Below the pieces are notes generated by a model. The model was not told the origin of the DNA. It saw nothing but the letters and a program-made list of their open reading frames with translations, and did no database searches. A stretch of 64,000 bases of DNA from JAWXCE01 sp034440495 (GTDB taxonomy: Bacteria; Pseudomonadota; Alphaproteobacteria; Rhizobiales; Rhodomicrobiaceae): the NCBI GenBank assembly GCA_034440495.1, contig JAWXCE010000038.1, positions 17,139 through 81,138 on the forward strand. The letters run 5' to 3'. Shown here one piece after another: positions 1 to 8,886 of the stretch. Position 1 is the stretch's first letter, and each line of letters starts with the position of its first letter. The translations under genes and the position numbers were made by a program.

Positions 1-833
1 TGGGCTTCAACTGCGGCGCCGCCGCCGAAGAAGCGGCCCGGTTCGGTGGTGTCCGCAAGGTTCTTATCGCCGATGCTGCGCACCTTGCGCAAAAGCTAGC
101 TGAGGATGTGGCGAACCTTGCGCAGCCTCTGATGGCGGCATACGACGCCTTCGTGGCGCCGGCAACGGCTGACGGCAAAAATATTGCGCCGCGTCTCGCC
201 GCCTTGCTCGATATCCCGCAGATTTCCGAGATTACCGCCGTTTTGGCCCCAAACCGTTTCGAGCGGCCGATTTACGCGGGCAACGCCATTCAAACTGTCG
301 AGTCCACCAGCGCCCAAAACGTGATTACGGTGCGGCCATCCGTTTTCGCCGCTGCGCCGACAGGTGGCGGGGCGATGATTGAGTCTATAAACGTTCCCGC
401 AACCCTAGGTCTTTCGTCGTTCCATTCGGAGCGATTGTCACAATCTGCGCGGCCTGATCTTGGCGCGGCGCGCATCGTCATTTCTGGCGGGCGCGGCATG
501 CAATCCAGCGAGAATTTTAAGATTCTAGAGCGCATCGCCGATAAATTGGGCGCCGCTGTAGGGGCGAGTCGCGCGGCGGTTGATGCAGGCTTTGCGCCGA
601 ATGATTATCAGGTTGGCCAAACCGGCAAGGTCGTCGCTCCGGAGTTGTATATCGCGGTCGGCATTTCGGGCGCAATCCAGCATCTGGCGGGCATGAAGGA
701 CGCTAAAGTCATCGTCGCGATCAACAAAGATACGGAAGCGCCAATTTTCCAGATCGCAGATTATGGACTGGTGGGCGACCTGTTCGAAATACTACCACAA
801 TTTGAAACAGAGCTGGACAAAGCGGCGGGTTAA
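1..833 (+). CDS. etfA: Electron transfer flavoprotein alpha subunit (5' end outside window)
   Basis: The alpha subunit of the ETF heterodimer binds FAD and passes electrons from acyl-CoA and other dehydrogenases to ETF:quinone oxidoreductase. The frame is already open at base 3 and has no stop, so the start lies upstream. A GTG at 108 is in frame but internal, because the 35 codons before it encode typical ETF-alpha sequence ending near HLAQKLAED. The C-terminal FAD domain is clear: SGGRG near base 485, then QTGKVVAPELYIAVGISGA and QHLAG. The stop is TAA at 831-833. An hbd gene follows after 27 bases on the same strand, which suggests a fatty-acid or butyrate oxidation operon, presumably with etfB upstream. 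Family assignment is secure. Confidence 0.95.
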   Translation, partial: GFNCGAAAEEAARFGGVRKVLIADAAHLAQKLAEDVANLAQPLMAAYDAFVAPATADGKNIAPRLAALLDIPQISEITAVLAPNRFERPIYAGNAIQTVESTSAQNVITVRPSVFAAAPTGGGAMIESINVPATLGLSSFHSERLSQSARPDLGAARIVISGGRGMQSSENFKILERIADKLGAAVGASRAAVDAGFAPNDYQVGQTGKVVAPELYIAVGISGAIQHLAGMKDAKVIVAINKDTEAPIFQIADYGLVGDLFEILPQFETELDKAAG

Positions 834-860
834 GCGAGCCAGCACCGCAGGGTAGAACGC

Positions 861-1805
861 ATGAACGAGATATTGATTAATTCCATGAACATCAGACCCG
901 GCGCAGGCGGCAAATCTGAACGCGAAATATTAGCGATCAAAAAGATCGGTCTCATTGGCGCGGGCCAGATGGGGCAAGGAATCGCCCAGATATTGTCGGT
1001 CGCCGGCTATGACGTGAGCGTCAACGATTTGTCCAAGGATCGCATTGACACAGCAATGGCGTCCATCAACGGCAATATGACAAGGCAAATCAGCAAAGGC
1101 AAGCTGACGGCGCAGGAACGCGACAATGCTCTTGGCCGCATCTCATACGCCCCGAACTTTGAAGCGTTCGCCGACGCCGACTTGGTCATCGAGGTCGCTA
1201 CCGAGGATGAGGACATTAAGCGTAAAATTCTTGTCGCCTTATGCCCTTTCCTCAAGCCAGAGGCGTTGCTCGCGACCAACACGTCATCGATCTCAATAAC
1301 CCGGCTTGCGGCAGCGACCGACCGGCCCGAGCAGTTCATCGGCATGCACTTCATGAATCCGGTGCCGGTAATGGAGCTGGTGGAAATGATCCGCGGCATT
1401 GCAACGGATGACTCCACATTTCAGTCGTCGCGCATCTTCGTCGAGAGCCTTGGCAAAACCGTCGCTGTGTCGGAAGATTTCCCGGCGTTTATGGTCAACC
1501 GCATTTTGCTGCCGATGATTAACGAGGCAGTATATACGCTTTATGAAGGTGTCGGCTCGGTTGAGGCGATCGACACCGCCATGCGGCTAGGAGCGCGCCA
1601 CCCGATGGGGCCGCTGCAACTGGCGGACTTCATCGGTCTCGACACGTGCCTGTCGGTCATGCACGTGTTGTATGAAGGTTTATCGGACTCGAAATATCGC
1701 CCGTGCCCGCTGCTTGTGAAATACGTGGAAGCCGGATGGCTTGGGCGCAAGACCAGCAGGGGCTTTTATGATTATCGCGGCGAAACTCCCGTTCCAACGC
1801 GATAA
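861..1805 (+). CDS. hbd: 3-hydroxybutyryl-CoA dehydrogenase
   Basis: This enzyme oxidises 3-hydroxyacyl-CoA to 3-ketoacyl-CoA with NAD(P) in beta-oxidation, butyrate or PHB metabolism. The Rossmann motif GAGQMGQG lies at residues 33-40. HFMNPVPVMELVE is the catalytic-region signature, and the C-terminal domain ends with GWLGRKTSRGFYDY, as is usual for the family. Length is 314 residues. The stretch before IKKIGLIG is about 26 residues longer than in most homologues, so the true start may be internal, but no better ATG with a ribosome site is visible. It lies 27 bases after etfA and is probably cotranscribed with it. Confidence 0.92.
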   Translation: MNEILINSMNIRPGAGGKSEREILAIKKIGLIGAGQMGQGIAQILSVAGYDVSVNDLSKDRIDTAMASINGNMTRQISKGKLTAQERDNALGRISYAPNFEAFADADLVIEVATEDEDIKRKILVALCPFLKPEALLATNTSSISITRLAAATDRPEQFIGMHFMNPVPVMELVEMIRGIATDDSTFQSSRIFVESLGKTVAVSEDFPAFMVNRILLPMINEAVYTLYEGVGSVEAIDTAMRLGARHPMGPLQLADFIGLDTCLSVMHVLYEGLSDSKYRPCPLLVKYVEAGWLGRKTSRGFYDYRGETPVPTR

Positions 1806-1846
1806 TCTGTTATTATAAATTTGCACGGTAAAGTAAACGGTGAGAG

Positions 1847-3415
1847 TTAGTTGCTTTTCACCGTCTCGCCTTCAATGTCTATTCGGGTGACGCTGGTATC
1901 GCGCTTCTCCCTCGCGGCCAGACGAGCCTCAGCTTTCTTCCGAAGCTTCTCAACCTTTGCAAAGGAACCATTCAAACGGTCGCGATCAATAGCGCCGGAT
2001 TGGCTTGCAGCGCGCAATGCCTGCGCCGCTATCGTAACCTGGTCGTCGTTAATCGCTGTTGAACTTTTTACCAAAAGCAAATCAGCACCAGCATTCACCG
2101 CCTCAACAATCACTTTCTCAAAACGGCTGCCATTTTCGCCAGTTATATCGAAGTTTTGAAAGTCGGCGACAGTCACGCCACGAAAGCCGAGGTCGTCACG
2201 CAGGGTTTTAATGGTAACCGCAAAATTTTCACCATCGACTGTAACTGCGTCGCCCAAATCTTTCTTGAAAATTTCGCGATAGACAGTTGAAGACGCCTGT
2301 AAATCCGCAGGCGCTGGGTGAGTTTCCGATACCGCAAAATGACTGAGAGACGTAATCACGCCTGCATCCATGTGACCGTGGATATAGGCTGAAGCGAATG
2401 ATGCAGCATGGAGCGGGTCTGCGCCAAAACTGTTCGTTCCCGAATTTTTCTCGCTATGAAGGCCAAGTATCGGGCTGAAATTGATATTAATACCCAACTC
2501 TGCAAGCTCGACCGCCATACCTTTATAAAGAGCATGAGCCGTTTGTGGCTCGTTCCCCTGCCCGATGTCGAAAGGTGTTGGATATGACTTGAAGCCACCG
2601 CTTTTGGCAAGCTCGCCCCCAGTGAACTCAGTGCTGACCAAACCATCCCGCTGCGGACGGCCTTGTTTAAAGTAAGCGATCAGCACCTTCGTTTGCTCGC
2701 GGTCATTCATATTGCGGGGCGCAAGTATGATGTGGGCCGCCAAATTCTGCTCAAGTTTGCGTCGCGCGTTCTTAACCTCATCGCTGGATTCAGACACGCC
2801 ATCAAAGCTCATGATGAGCAGACGGCTAACATCACCGCCTGAGACAATCTCTTGAGCCTTAGGTATACCGATATCTTTGGCTTGGGGAGCCACCACATTA
2901 ACGACGCTCAATCTGCGTTCTGGCAACGGCGGCACAGATTTTGGAACTTTGATCGACAAAAGCCTCTGCTCTGGCCGAACCCGAGGATTTGCAACCTTAC
3001 CGGTGCTGATTTTGGCTTTGACAGCATTAATCTGAGGTTTGGCGACCTCTACCTTAGGTGCTGAAATGCTTTCAGGTAGCGCTTTTTTCTCCGGTATCTT
3101 TCTGGGTGCAGGAGCCTTGCCGCATTCGCTATACCCGTAGCGTGCGCCATAACGCGCGCAGTCATCCTGGCCAAGTCGCGGCCATTCGTTGTATAGGCCC
3201 CGCGAAGAGTGCCAGCCATCCTGCTCCGGCCGCTCAACTGGCTCTGTTTGCGCCACTGGTTTCTTTTCAGCGGCGAGCACTATCAACGGTGTTTGCACGC
3301 TTTTGGCAGCGGGCGTCGCTAATGGCGCGATAACCGATGGATCGCTTAAGGCCGAAAAGGCCCCGGCGATAGTAGCGAAAATAATAATGCCAAGACTAAA
3401 ACTTGATTTTTGCAT
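1847..3415 (-). CDS. Secreted glycoside hydrolase family 3-like protein with altered active site
   Basis: 522 residues. An N-terminal hydrophobic signal (about residues 1-22) is followed by a low-complexity Lys/Pro/Ala-rich linker to about residue 180. A domain resembling the GH3 N-terminal barrel of NagZ-type beta-N-acetylglucosaminidases follows. Supporting segments are INFSPILGL (about 311-319), NSFGADP, AYIHGHMDAGVI and LGFRGVTVADF; Asp408 aligns with the usual GH3 nucleophile. The NagZ loop with the KHFPGHG motif and the Asp-His dyad reads SHFAVSETHPAPAD instead, so acid/base residues look lost or moved. It may be an exported peptidoglycan-related enzyme or a non-catalytic binding protein. 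It is convergent with hbd. The fold is fairly sure, the activity is not. Confidence 0.7.
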   Translation of the reverse strand: MQKSSFSLGIIIFATIAGAFSALSDPSVIAPLATPAAKSVQTPLIVLAAEKKPVAQTEPVERPEQDGWHSSRGLYNEWPRLGQDDCARYGARYGYSECGKAPAPRKIPEKKALPESISAPKVEVAKPQINAVKAKISTGKVANPRVRPEQRLLSIKVPKSVPPLPERRLSVVNVVAPQAKDIGIPKAQEIVSGGDVSRLLIMSFDGVSESSDEVKNARRKLEQNLAAHIILAPRNMNDREQTKVLIAYFKQGRPQRDGLVSTEFTGGELAKSGGFKSYPTPFDIGQGNEPQTAHALYKGMAVELAELGININFSPILGLHSEKNSGTNSFGADPLHAASFASAYIHGHMDAGVITSLSHFAVSETHPAPADLQASSTVYREIFKKDLGDAVTVDGENFAVTIKTLRDDLGFRGVTVADFQNFDITGENGSRFEKVIVEAVNAGADLLLVKSSTAINDDQVTIAAQALRAASQSGAIDRDRLNGSFAKVEKLRKKAEARLAAREKRDTSVTRIDIEGETVKSN

Positions 3416-3515
3416 GATCTTTACCGCCCCAAGTTATTTAGCACGTGGCGTTTTTTGGGCGCAACCTCACTACGGTTGTACCCACGCCGACCTAGGGTTG
3501 TATAAAGTACGCGAC

Positions 3516-3992
3516 CTAGACTATCACTACGCCGGTATGTAGCTTGCTTTGCCTTATCGATAGAGCGGTTTTAACGCTGTTGACGTTCGGGGACGCTGTC
3601 AGATCGCGGATAATAAACGTTTGAAAAGCGTTTAAATCGGGCGCAAGGCATTTGAGGATAAAATCCACCTCGCCGGACATCATAAAGCATTCGCGCACAA
3701 TGTCCCAGCCACGCACGCGGGTCTCGAAAGCGGCAAGATCGGTTTCGGATTGGCTTGCCAGACCCACCATCGCGAACGCCGTCAGATCGAAACCAAGCTT
3801 TTTTACGTTGAGCAGCGCGTGATAGCCTTCAATGAAGCCTGCCTTTTCAAGCGCTCGCACGCGGCGCAGGCACGGCGGCGCGGAAATGCCAATACGGCTT
3901 GACAGCTCTAAGTTTGTAATGCGGCCATTCTGCTGCATTTCGCTGAGGATGCGCCAGTCAGTCGAGTCGAGTTTGAAAGCCGTCACAGCCAT
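3516..3992 (-). CDS. Lrp/AsnC family transcriptional regulator
   Basis: 158 residues with the Lrp layout: an N-terminal winged HTH (residues about 5-60, with DSTDWRILSEMQQNGR and the recognition region SAPPCLRRVRALE) and a C-terminal RAM/ligand domain (about 70-150, with ECFMMSGEVDFILK). The ATG at 3992 was chosen because homologues start a few residues before the first helix and an upstream extension would run into the divergent gene at 4077. Lrp proteins form dimers or octamers and respond to amino acids or related effectors. The divergent neighbour is an ELM1-type gene, and the 84-base gap between them contains the perfect palindrome gctgcgccgcagc, a possible operator. The effector is unknown. 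Confidence 0.9.
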   Translation of the reverse strand: MAVTAFKLDSTDWRILSEMQQNGRITNLELSSRIGISAPPCLRRVRALEKAGFIEGYHALLNVKKLGFDLTAFAMVGLASQSETDLAAFETRVRGWDIVRECFMMSGEVDFILKCLAPDLNAFQTFIIRDLTASPNVNSVKTALSIRQSKLHTGVVIV

Positions 3993-4076
3993 TGTCCTGA
4001 AATTGCTGCGCCGCAGCTTGTCCCTGCGGCCGGATATGACTAAAACCACCAGACCTTGGAATGATAAATCAGGCGC

Positions 4077-5105
4077 ATGATGCAAGAATCCGAACTCGAC
4101 TATCGCCCCTCCCCAACGCCCGCGCAAGGGCTGCGCGCCTGGATCATTTCGGATGGAAAAGCGGGACATCTTGCCATCACGACAGGCGTTGCCGAGGCCA
4201 TGGGGCTAAATTATAAAGTCATCCCCGTTGCGCCGCGCGGTCTGCGGCGTATTTTCGCGCCCTGGGCGCCGGTCAGTCCCGCCAAGCGACCGGGCGCGGC
4301 CACCAGTCCGTTTCGTCCGCCATGGCCCGATTTTGTCTTCGCGGCGGGGCGCACCACGATTCCATATTTGCGCGCCATCCACTGGGCGGCCTTCGGCCAG
4401 ACATTCACCGTCGCTTTTCAGGACCCCCGCATGGGCGCGCGCACGGCTGATCTCATCTGGGCACCCGCGCACGACAAACTGCGCGGAGACAATGTCATTA
4501 ACACGGTGACGGCGCCGCACGGCTTCAGCCAGGAGAAACTGGCCGCGCTCGCCGCCAGGCCTCCTGTCGAGATCGCCGCACTGAAACGCCCGCGCATCGC
4601 CGTGCTGATTGGCGGGCCAAGCGCCGCTTATGCCTTCACATCCGCTGATGCGGCGCGGTTCGAGCGGCTGCTTGCTTCCGCCTCGCGTCTGGGCGCCAGC
4701 TTTATGATGACCGGCTCCCGCCGGACGCCGCATGAATTCATGGCGCGCGCCGAGGCGGCTATCGCGTCAGCGCCTCATGTCATCTCACGCAACTCCGGGG
4801 AAAATCTTTATCCCCATTTTCTCGCCAGCGCGGACGTGTTTTTAGTGACAGCTGATTCGGTTAATTTGAGTGGCGAAGCCGCCGCGACAGGTAAGCCAAT
4901 CCATATTTTCCATCCATCCGGCGGAAAGGCAAAATTCGAGCGTTTTCATAGCGCTCTGACGGCTCTTGGCTCTACGCGAAACGCTCCGGATGTGTTTTCT
5001 TCGCTAGACGGGTGGACTTATAATCCGGTTCAGGCCGCCTCCACAGTAGCCGCAGAAATTCTGCGCCGGTGGGAGGATAATAAAGCCAGCATGGCGGCGA
5101 AGTAG
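4077..5105 (+). CDS. ELM1/GtrOC1 family putative nucleotide-sugar-binding protein
   Basis: 342 residues of the 'mitochondrial fission ELM1' family (COG3660, formerly DUF1022). The hallmark ISDGKAGH is at residues 24-31. Later segments resemble a GT-B glycosyltransferase: GGPSAAYAF in the middle, then VFLVTADSVNLSGEAAATGKPIHIFHPSGG, where nucleotide sugars bind in related folds. Start at the first of two adjacent ATGs (4077 and 4080), after AGG at 4071. The bacterial function is not established; an envelope glycosylation role is only an inference from the fold. It is divergent from the Lrp gene. Confidence 0.85.
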   Translation: MMQESELDYRPSPTPAQGLRAWIISDGKAGHLAITTGVAEAMGLNYKVIPVAPRGLRRIFAPWAPVSPAKRPGAATSPFRPPWPDFVFAAGRTTIPYLRAIHWAAFGQTFTVAFQDPRMGARTADLIWAPAHDKLRGDNVINTVTAPHGFSQEKLAALAARPPVEIAALKRPRIAVLIGGPSAAYAFTSADAARFERLLASASRLGASFMMTGSRRTPHEFMARAEAAIASAPHVISRNSGENLYPHFLASADVFLVTADSVNLSGEAAATGKPIHIFHPSGGKAKFERFHSALTALGSTRNAPDVFSSLDGWTYNPVQAASTVAAEILRRWEDNKASMAAK

Positions 5106-5199
5106 CCTTTCGTTTATCCTCATGCTGTTAAGCCTTTAGCCGCCTTGTAAGCTATGACTGCGCGGATTAGATAGTCTGTGGCGAAATGAAGGAGCTGGC

Positions 5200-6162
5200 A
5201 TGGGCGCGCGTCATAGTCATATGGTCATTATCGGGTCTGGCCCGGCTGGATATACTGCGGCGATTTATGCAGCGCGGGCGATGGTGAAGCCATTGCTCAT
5301 CGAGGGCGTGCAGCCCGGCGGGCAGTTGACGATCACCACGGATGTCGAGAATTATCCGGGCTTCGCCGACGTCATCCAGGGGCCGTGGCTGATGGAGCAG
5401 ATGCGCGCGCAGGCCAAGCATGTCGGCACGGAGCTTATCTCCGACTACATCGTCGATGTGGATTTCACCCGCCACCCCTTCCTGCTCAAGGGTGATAGTC
5501 GCGATGAATACACTGCGGATACCGTTATCATTTCAACGGGCGCTCAAGCGCGCTGGCTCGGCCTCGAAAGCGAGCAGAAATTTCAGGGCTACGGCGTCTC
5601 CGCCTGCGCCACCTGCGACGGCTTTTTCTACAAAGGCAAACAGGTGATGGTAATCGGTGGCGGCAATACGGCGGTCGAAGAGGCGCTGTTTTTGACGAAC
5701 TTCGCCGAGAAAGTAACGGTCGTGCATCGCCGCGATCATTTCCGTGCCGAGAAAATTTTGCAGGAGCGATTGCTCAAGCATCCAAAAATCGAGGTGATCT
5801 GGGATACGGTGCTCGATGAAGTGCTCGGCAAGACCGGGCCGCTGTCTGTGACGGGCGCGTGGCTCAAAAATATCAAGACTGGCGACGTTACGGAACGCGC
5901 CGTGGACGGCGTTTTCATCGCTATCGGGCATTCGCCCGCGACGGATATTTTTAAGGGTAAGGTTGCAATGCGCGAAAACGGCTATATCGAAACCGCGCCC
6001 GGCTCAACAGCAACTAGCGTGCCGGGAGTTTTTGCGGCGGGCGATGTCACCGACGAGATTTACCGTCAGGCCGTGACAGCGGCGGGCATGGGATGCATGG
6101 CGGCGCTTGATGCTGAAAAATACCTGGCCGCGCTGCCTAAGTTCGAGATGGCCGCAGAGTAA
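5200..6162 (+). CDS. trxB: Thioredoxin-disulfide reductase
   Basis: This cytosolic FAD enzyme transfers electrons from NADPH to thioredoxin. Residues 12-17 GSGPAG form the FAD site. Residues 136-139 CATC are the redox-active CxxC followed by DGFF. Residues 153-158 GGGNTA bind NADPH, and the C-terminal AAGDVTDEIYRQAVTAAG completes the FAD fold. Length of 320 residues is normal. GGAG at 5191-5194 supports ATG 5200. A LysR regulator follows 43 bases downstream on the same strand. Confidence 0.97.
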   Translation: MGARHSHMVIIGSGPAGYTAAIYAARAMVKPLLIEGVQPGGQLTITTDVENYPGFADVIQGPWLMEQMRAQAKHVGTELISDYIVDVDFTRHPFLLKGDSRDEYTADTVIISTGAQARWLGLESEQKFQGYGVSACATCDGFFYKGKQVMVIGGGNTAVEEALFLTNFAEKVTVVHRRDHFRAEKILQERLLKHPKIEVIWDTVLDEVLGKTGPLSVTGAWLKNIKTGDVTERAVDGVFIAIGHSPATDIFKGKVAMRENGYIETAPGSTATSVPGVFAAGDVTDEIYRQAVTAAGMGCMAALDAEKYLAALPKFEMAAE

Positions 6163-6205
6163 CGGGCGCTCGCGCCAAATCGGAAAAGCTGGACTAAGCA
6201 TCGTG

Positions 6206-7093
6206 ATGGATTGGGACAAACTCCGGGTTTTTCATGCCGCCGCCGAGGCTGGCAGCTTTACCCATGCGGGCGAGGCCCTGAGCATTAGCCAATCCGCCAT
6301 CAGCCGTCAGGTCAGCGCACTGGAGCGCGATTTAAACGTGCCGCTATTTCACCGTCACGCGCGCGGGCTTATTCTGACCGAGCAGGGCGAACTCCTCTAT
6401 CGCACGACGCAAGACGTGTTCATGAAGCTCGCCAGCGCCGAGATCATGCTGGCTGATAGCAAAGACAAGCCGTCCGGCGATCTGAAGGTGACAACCACGG
6501 TGGGCCTGGGTGCGGGCTGGCTCACGCCCCGCCTTGGCGAGTTCATCAAACTTTACCCCGATATTCACCTTCATCTCCTGCTGTTTGACGATGAGCTTGA
6601 TCTGTCGATGCGGGAGGCAGACGTCGCCATTCGCTTCGCTGAGCCTACGCAAAACGACCTCATCCGCCGCCGACTTTTCAGCGTGCATTATCACGTTTAT
6701 GCATCAGCGGATTATGTGCGCCGCACCGGTCATCCGAAAAGCCTGGAGGATTTGGACAACCACCGCATCCTCACTTATGGCGGCGTGCCGAACCCGTTGC
6801 GCCAGATTAATTTTCTGGAGACCGCCGGCCGCAACGGTTCGGCCGAGCGTCAGCCCGCGCTGCGCATTAACAGCATCTACGCCCTGAAACAGGCGGTGCA
6901 ACTCGGCATCGGCATAGCCGTGCTTCCGGACTATGTAGCTCGTGACGATCCCGATCTGATCGAAGTCCTCAGCGAGGCGGACATGCCGGTGCTGGAGACC
7001 TATTTCGTCTATCCGGAGGAAGTGAAAAACTCCAAGCGCGTGAATGTCTTCCGCGATTTTCTGGTGGCGAAGTCGCGCGAGTGGTCGTTTTAG
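6206..7093 (+). CDS. LysR family transcriptional regulator
   Basis: 295 residues. The N-terminal HTH (about 1-60) contains MDWDKLRVFHAAAEAGSF and ISQSAISRQVSALE, both classic LysR sequence. The rest is a periplasmic-binding-like effector domain with DLKVTTTVGLGAGWLTP and LYPDIHLHL. ATG 6206 was chosen because upstream codons overlap the end of trxB and do not look like LysR sequence. The gene sits just behind trxB, a pairing common in Rhizobiales, so a link to redox control is possible but not shown. Confidence 0.93.
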   Translation: MDWDKLRVFHAAAEAGSFTHAGEALSISQSAISRQVSALERDLNVPLFHRHARGLILTEQGELLYRTTQDVFMKLASAEIMLADSKDKPSGDLKVTTTVGLGAGWLTPRLGEFIKLYPDIHLHLLLFDDELDLSMREADVAIRFAEPTQNDLIRRRLFSVHYHVYASADYVRRTGHPKSLEDLDNHRILTYGGVPNPLRQINFLETAGRNGSAERQPALRINSIYALKQAVQLGIGIAVLPDYVARDDPDLIEVLSEADMPVLETYFVYPEEVKNSKRVNVFRDFLVAKSREWSF

Positions 7094-7101
7094 ACCAATT
7101 T

Positions 7102-8886
7102 TCAGCGGCGGCCGAACAGGCGTTCGATGTCGGCGCGCTGCAGCTCGATATAGGTCGGGCGGCCGTGGTTGCATTGTCCTGAATTTGGCGTTGCCTCCAT
7201 CTGTCGCAAAAGCGCGTCCATTTCCGGTAACGTCAAGCGCCGCCCCGAACGCACGCTGCCATAGCAGGCAAGCTTGGCGCAAATGGCGTTGAGTCTTTCC
7301 TGAAGGCTAAACGTTTCCCCCGCCTCAGTAACTTCGTCAGCCAAATCGTGGATGAGGTTCTTGATGTCGCCTTGACCAAAGATCGCAGGCATCTCACGAA
7401 CAATGATCGCGCCATCGCCAAAGGCTTCGAGCACGAGGCCAAGCATTGCAAACGCATCGGCTTGGAAGGCGAGGCTTGCAACCGCATCGTTGTCCAACTC
7501 GACAATTTCAGGAATAAGAAGCGCCTGCGCCTCGATGCGGCCCGACGCGAGCGCGGCCTTCATGCGCTCATAGACAATACGCTCATGTGCGGCGTGCTGA
7601 TCGACGATAATCACGGCGCTGTCGGTTTCGGCGAGGATGTAGTTTTCATGAAACTGGGCGCGGGATTGGCCGAGGAACTCGCCCTCTCCCCGCCTCTCAT
7701 TCCCTCCGAAAGAAGATGGAGAAGAAAATGTGGCCTCCGATGGGTAAGCAAAGCCCCCTTCTGCATCGATGGGGACGATGGAAGGGAAAGAGAATGTGCA
7801 GGATGGCTCGGCGAAGCCGTTCATACATGGGGTGGACTCGTGGAGTGCTTGCAACGCCCCCATGCTCACCGCGTGCGATGTTTTGAATGCCGCGCGGCCT
7901 ATCGCATCACGCAACGCGCCGATGATGATGGCGCGCACCAGGCCTCCGTTGCGAAAGCGCACTTCCGCCTTGGCGGGATGCACGTTTACATCCACAAGCG
8001 CGGGCGGAAGATCGACGAACAGGGCGAGCATGGGCTGGCGTCCACGCGGGAGTAGGTCGGCATAAGCCGCGCGCACGGCGGTGGCCAACAACTTATCTTT
8101 GACAGGGCGCCCGTTAACAAAGAGGAATTGCCCGGCGGCGTCATTGCGATGCAGCGTCGGCAATCCAGCGAAGCCATAAACGCGAATATCCTCGCGTTCG
8201 CCAGCGATAAGCGCGGCGTCCGATGCAAAATCGCGTCCCATGATGCGCGCAAGCCGTTGGCGGAAGCCCGCGTCATCACCCTCGGGCACGGCGGGCAGAT
8301 TGAGGCTGGCCCGTTCGCCCGTGGTCAGCGATATGCCGACCGAGGGCCGCGCTAGCGCCAACCGTTTGACCATCTCGGAGATGGCCAAGCTCTCGGCCCG
8401 CTCGGATTTCATGAATTTCAGGCGCGCGGGCGTTGCATAGAAGAGGTCTCGCACCTCGATGCGCGTGCCCTGCGCTACTGCGGCAGGCTTGATTGCACTT
8501 TTCGCGCCCGCATCGACGGCGATGGCGAGACCGCACTCCGCGCCATGAGAGCGGCTAGCGATGCCGAGGCGCGCCACTGAGCCAATGGAGGGCAGCGCCT
8601 CGCCGCGAAATCCGAGGGTTGCGATGTTTGTGAGGTCTTCCTCGTCCAGCTTGGAGGTGGCGTGGCGCTCCACCGAGAGCGCCAGATCGTCAGCGTCCAT
8701 GCCGCAGCCGTTGTCTGTCACGCGGATGAGCGACAATCCTCCATCGGCAGTGACGATCTCGATGTTACGCGCGCCTGCGTCTATGGCGTTCTCTGCAAGT
8801 TCCTTGACGACGCTCGCGGGGCGCTCGATAACTTCGCCCGCTGCGATGCGGTTAACTACCGTCTGTGGAAGCTGACGTATCGGCAT
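7102..8886 (-). CDS. mutL: DNA mismatch repair endonuclease MutL
   Basis: 594 residues. The N-terminal GHKL ATPase is complete: AENAIDAGA (31-39), DNGCGM (58-63) and GFRGEAL (92-98). A variable linker (about 330-405) precedes the C-terminal dimerisation/endonuclease domain, which keeps DQHAAHERIVYE (429-440), the metal-binding DQHA-x2-E-x4-E motif. The protein ends with the GQCNHGRPT motif. It is thus an endonuclease-type MutL, unlike the MutH-dependent E. coli form. Its start overlaps the 3' end of pgi by 35 bases, suggesting coupled expression. Confidence 0.97.
   Translation of the reverse strand: MPIRQLPQTVVNRIAAGEVIERPASVVKELAENAIDAGARNIEIVTADGGLSLIRVTDNGCGMDADDLALSVERHATSKLDEEDLTNIATLGFRGEALPSIGSVARLGIASRSHGAECGLAIAVDAGAKSAIKPAAVAQGTRIEVRDLFYATPARLKFMKSERAESLAISEMVKRLALARPSVGISLTTGERASLNLPAVPEGDDAGFRQRLARIMGRDFASDAALIAGEREDIRVYGFAGLPTLHRNDAAGQFLFVNGRPVKDKLLATAVRAAYADLLPRGRQPMLALFVDLPPALVDVNVHPAKAEVRFRNGGLVRAIIIGALRDAIGRAAFKTSHAVSMGALQALHESTPCMNGFAEPSCTFSFPSIVPIDAEGGFAYPSEATFSSPSSFGGNERRGEGEFLGQSRAQFHENYILAETDSAVIIVDQHAAHERIVYERMKAALASGRIEAQALLIPEIVELDNDAVASLAFQADAFAMLGLVLEAFGDGAIIVREMPAIFGQGDIKNLIHDLADEVTEAGETFSLQERLNAICAKLACYGSVRSGRRLTLPEMDALLRQMEATPNSGQCNHGRPTYIELQRADIERLFGRR

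Noticed and set aside
3488..3519. Direct repeat of cgacctag, two copies 24 bases apart
   Set aside because: Only 8 bases long, and one copy overlaps the Lrp stop; too little to call a site.
7680..7800. Possible repeat insertion in the mutL linker
   Set aside because: The linker is variable in all MutL proteins and no palindrome or repeat arms were found.
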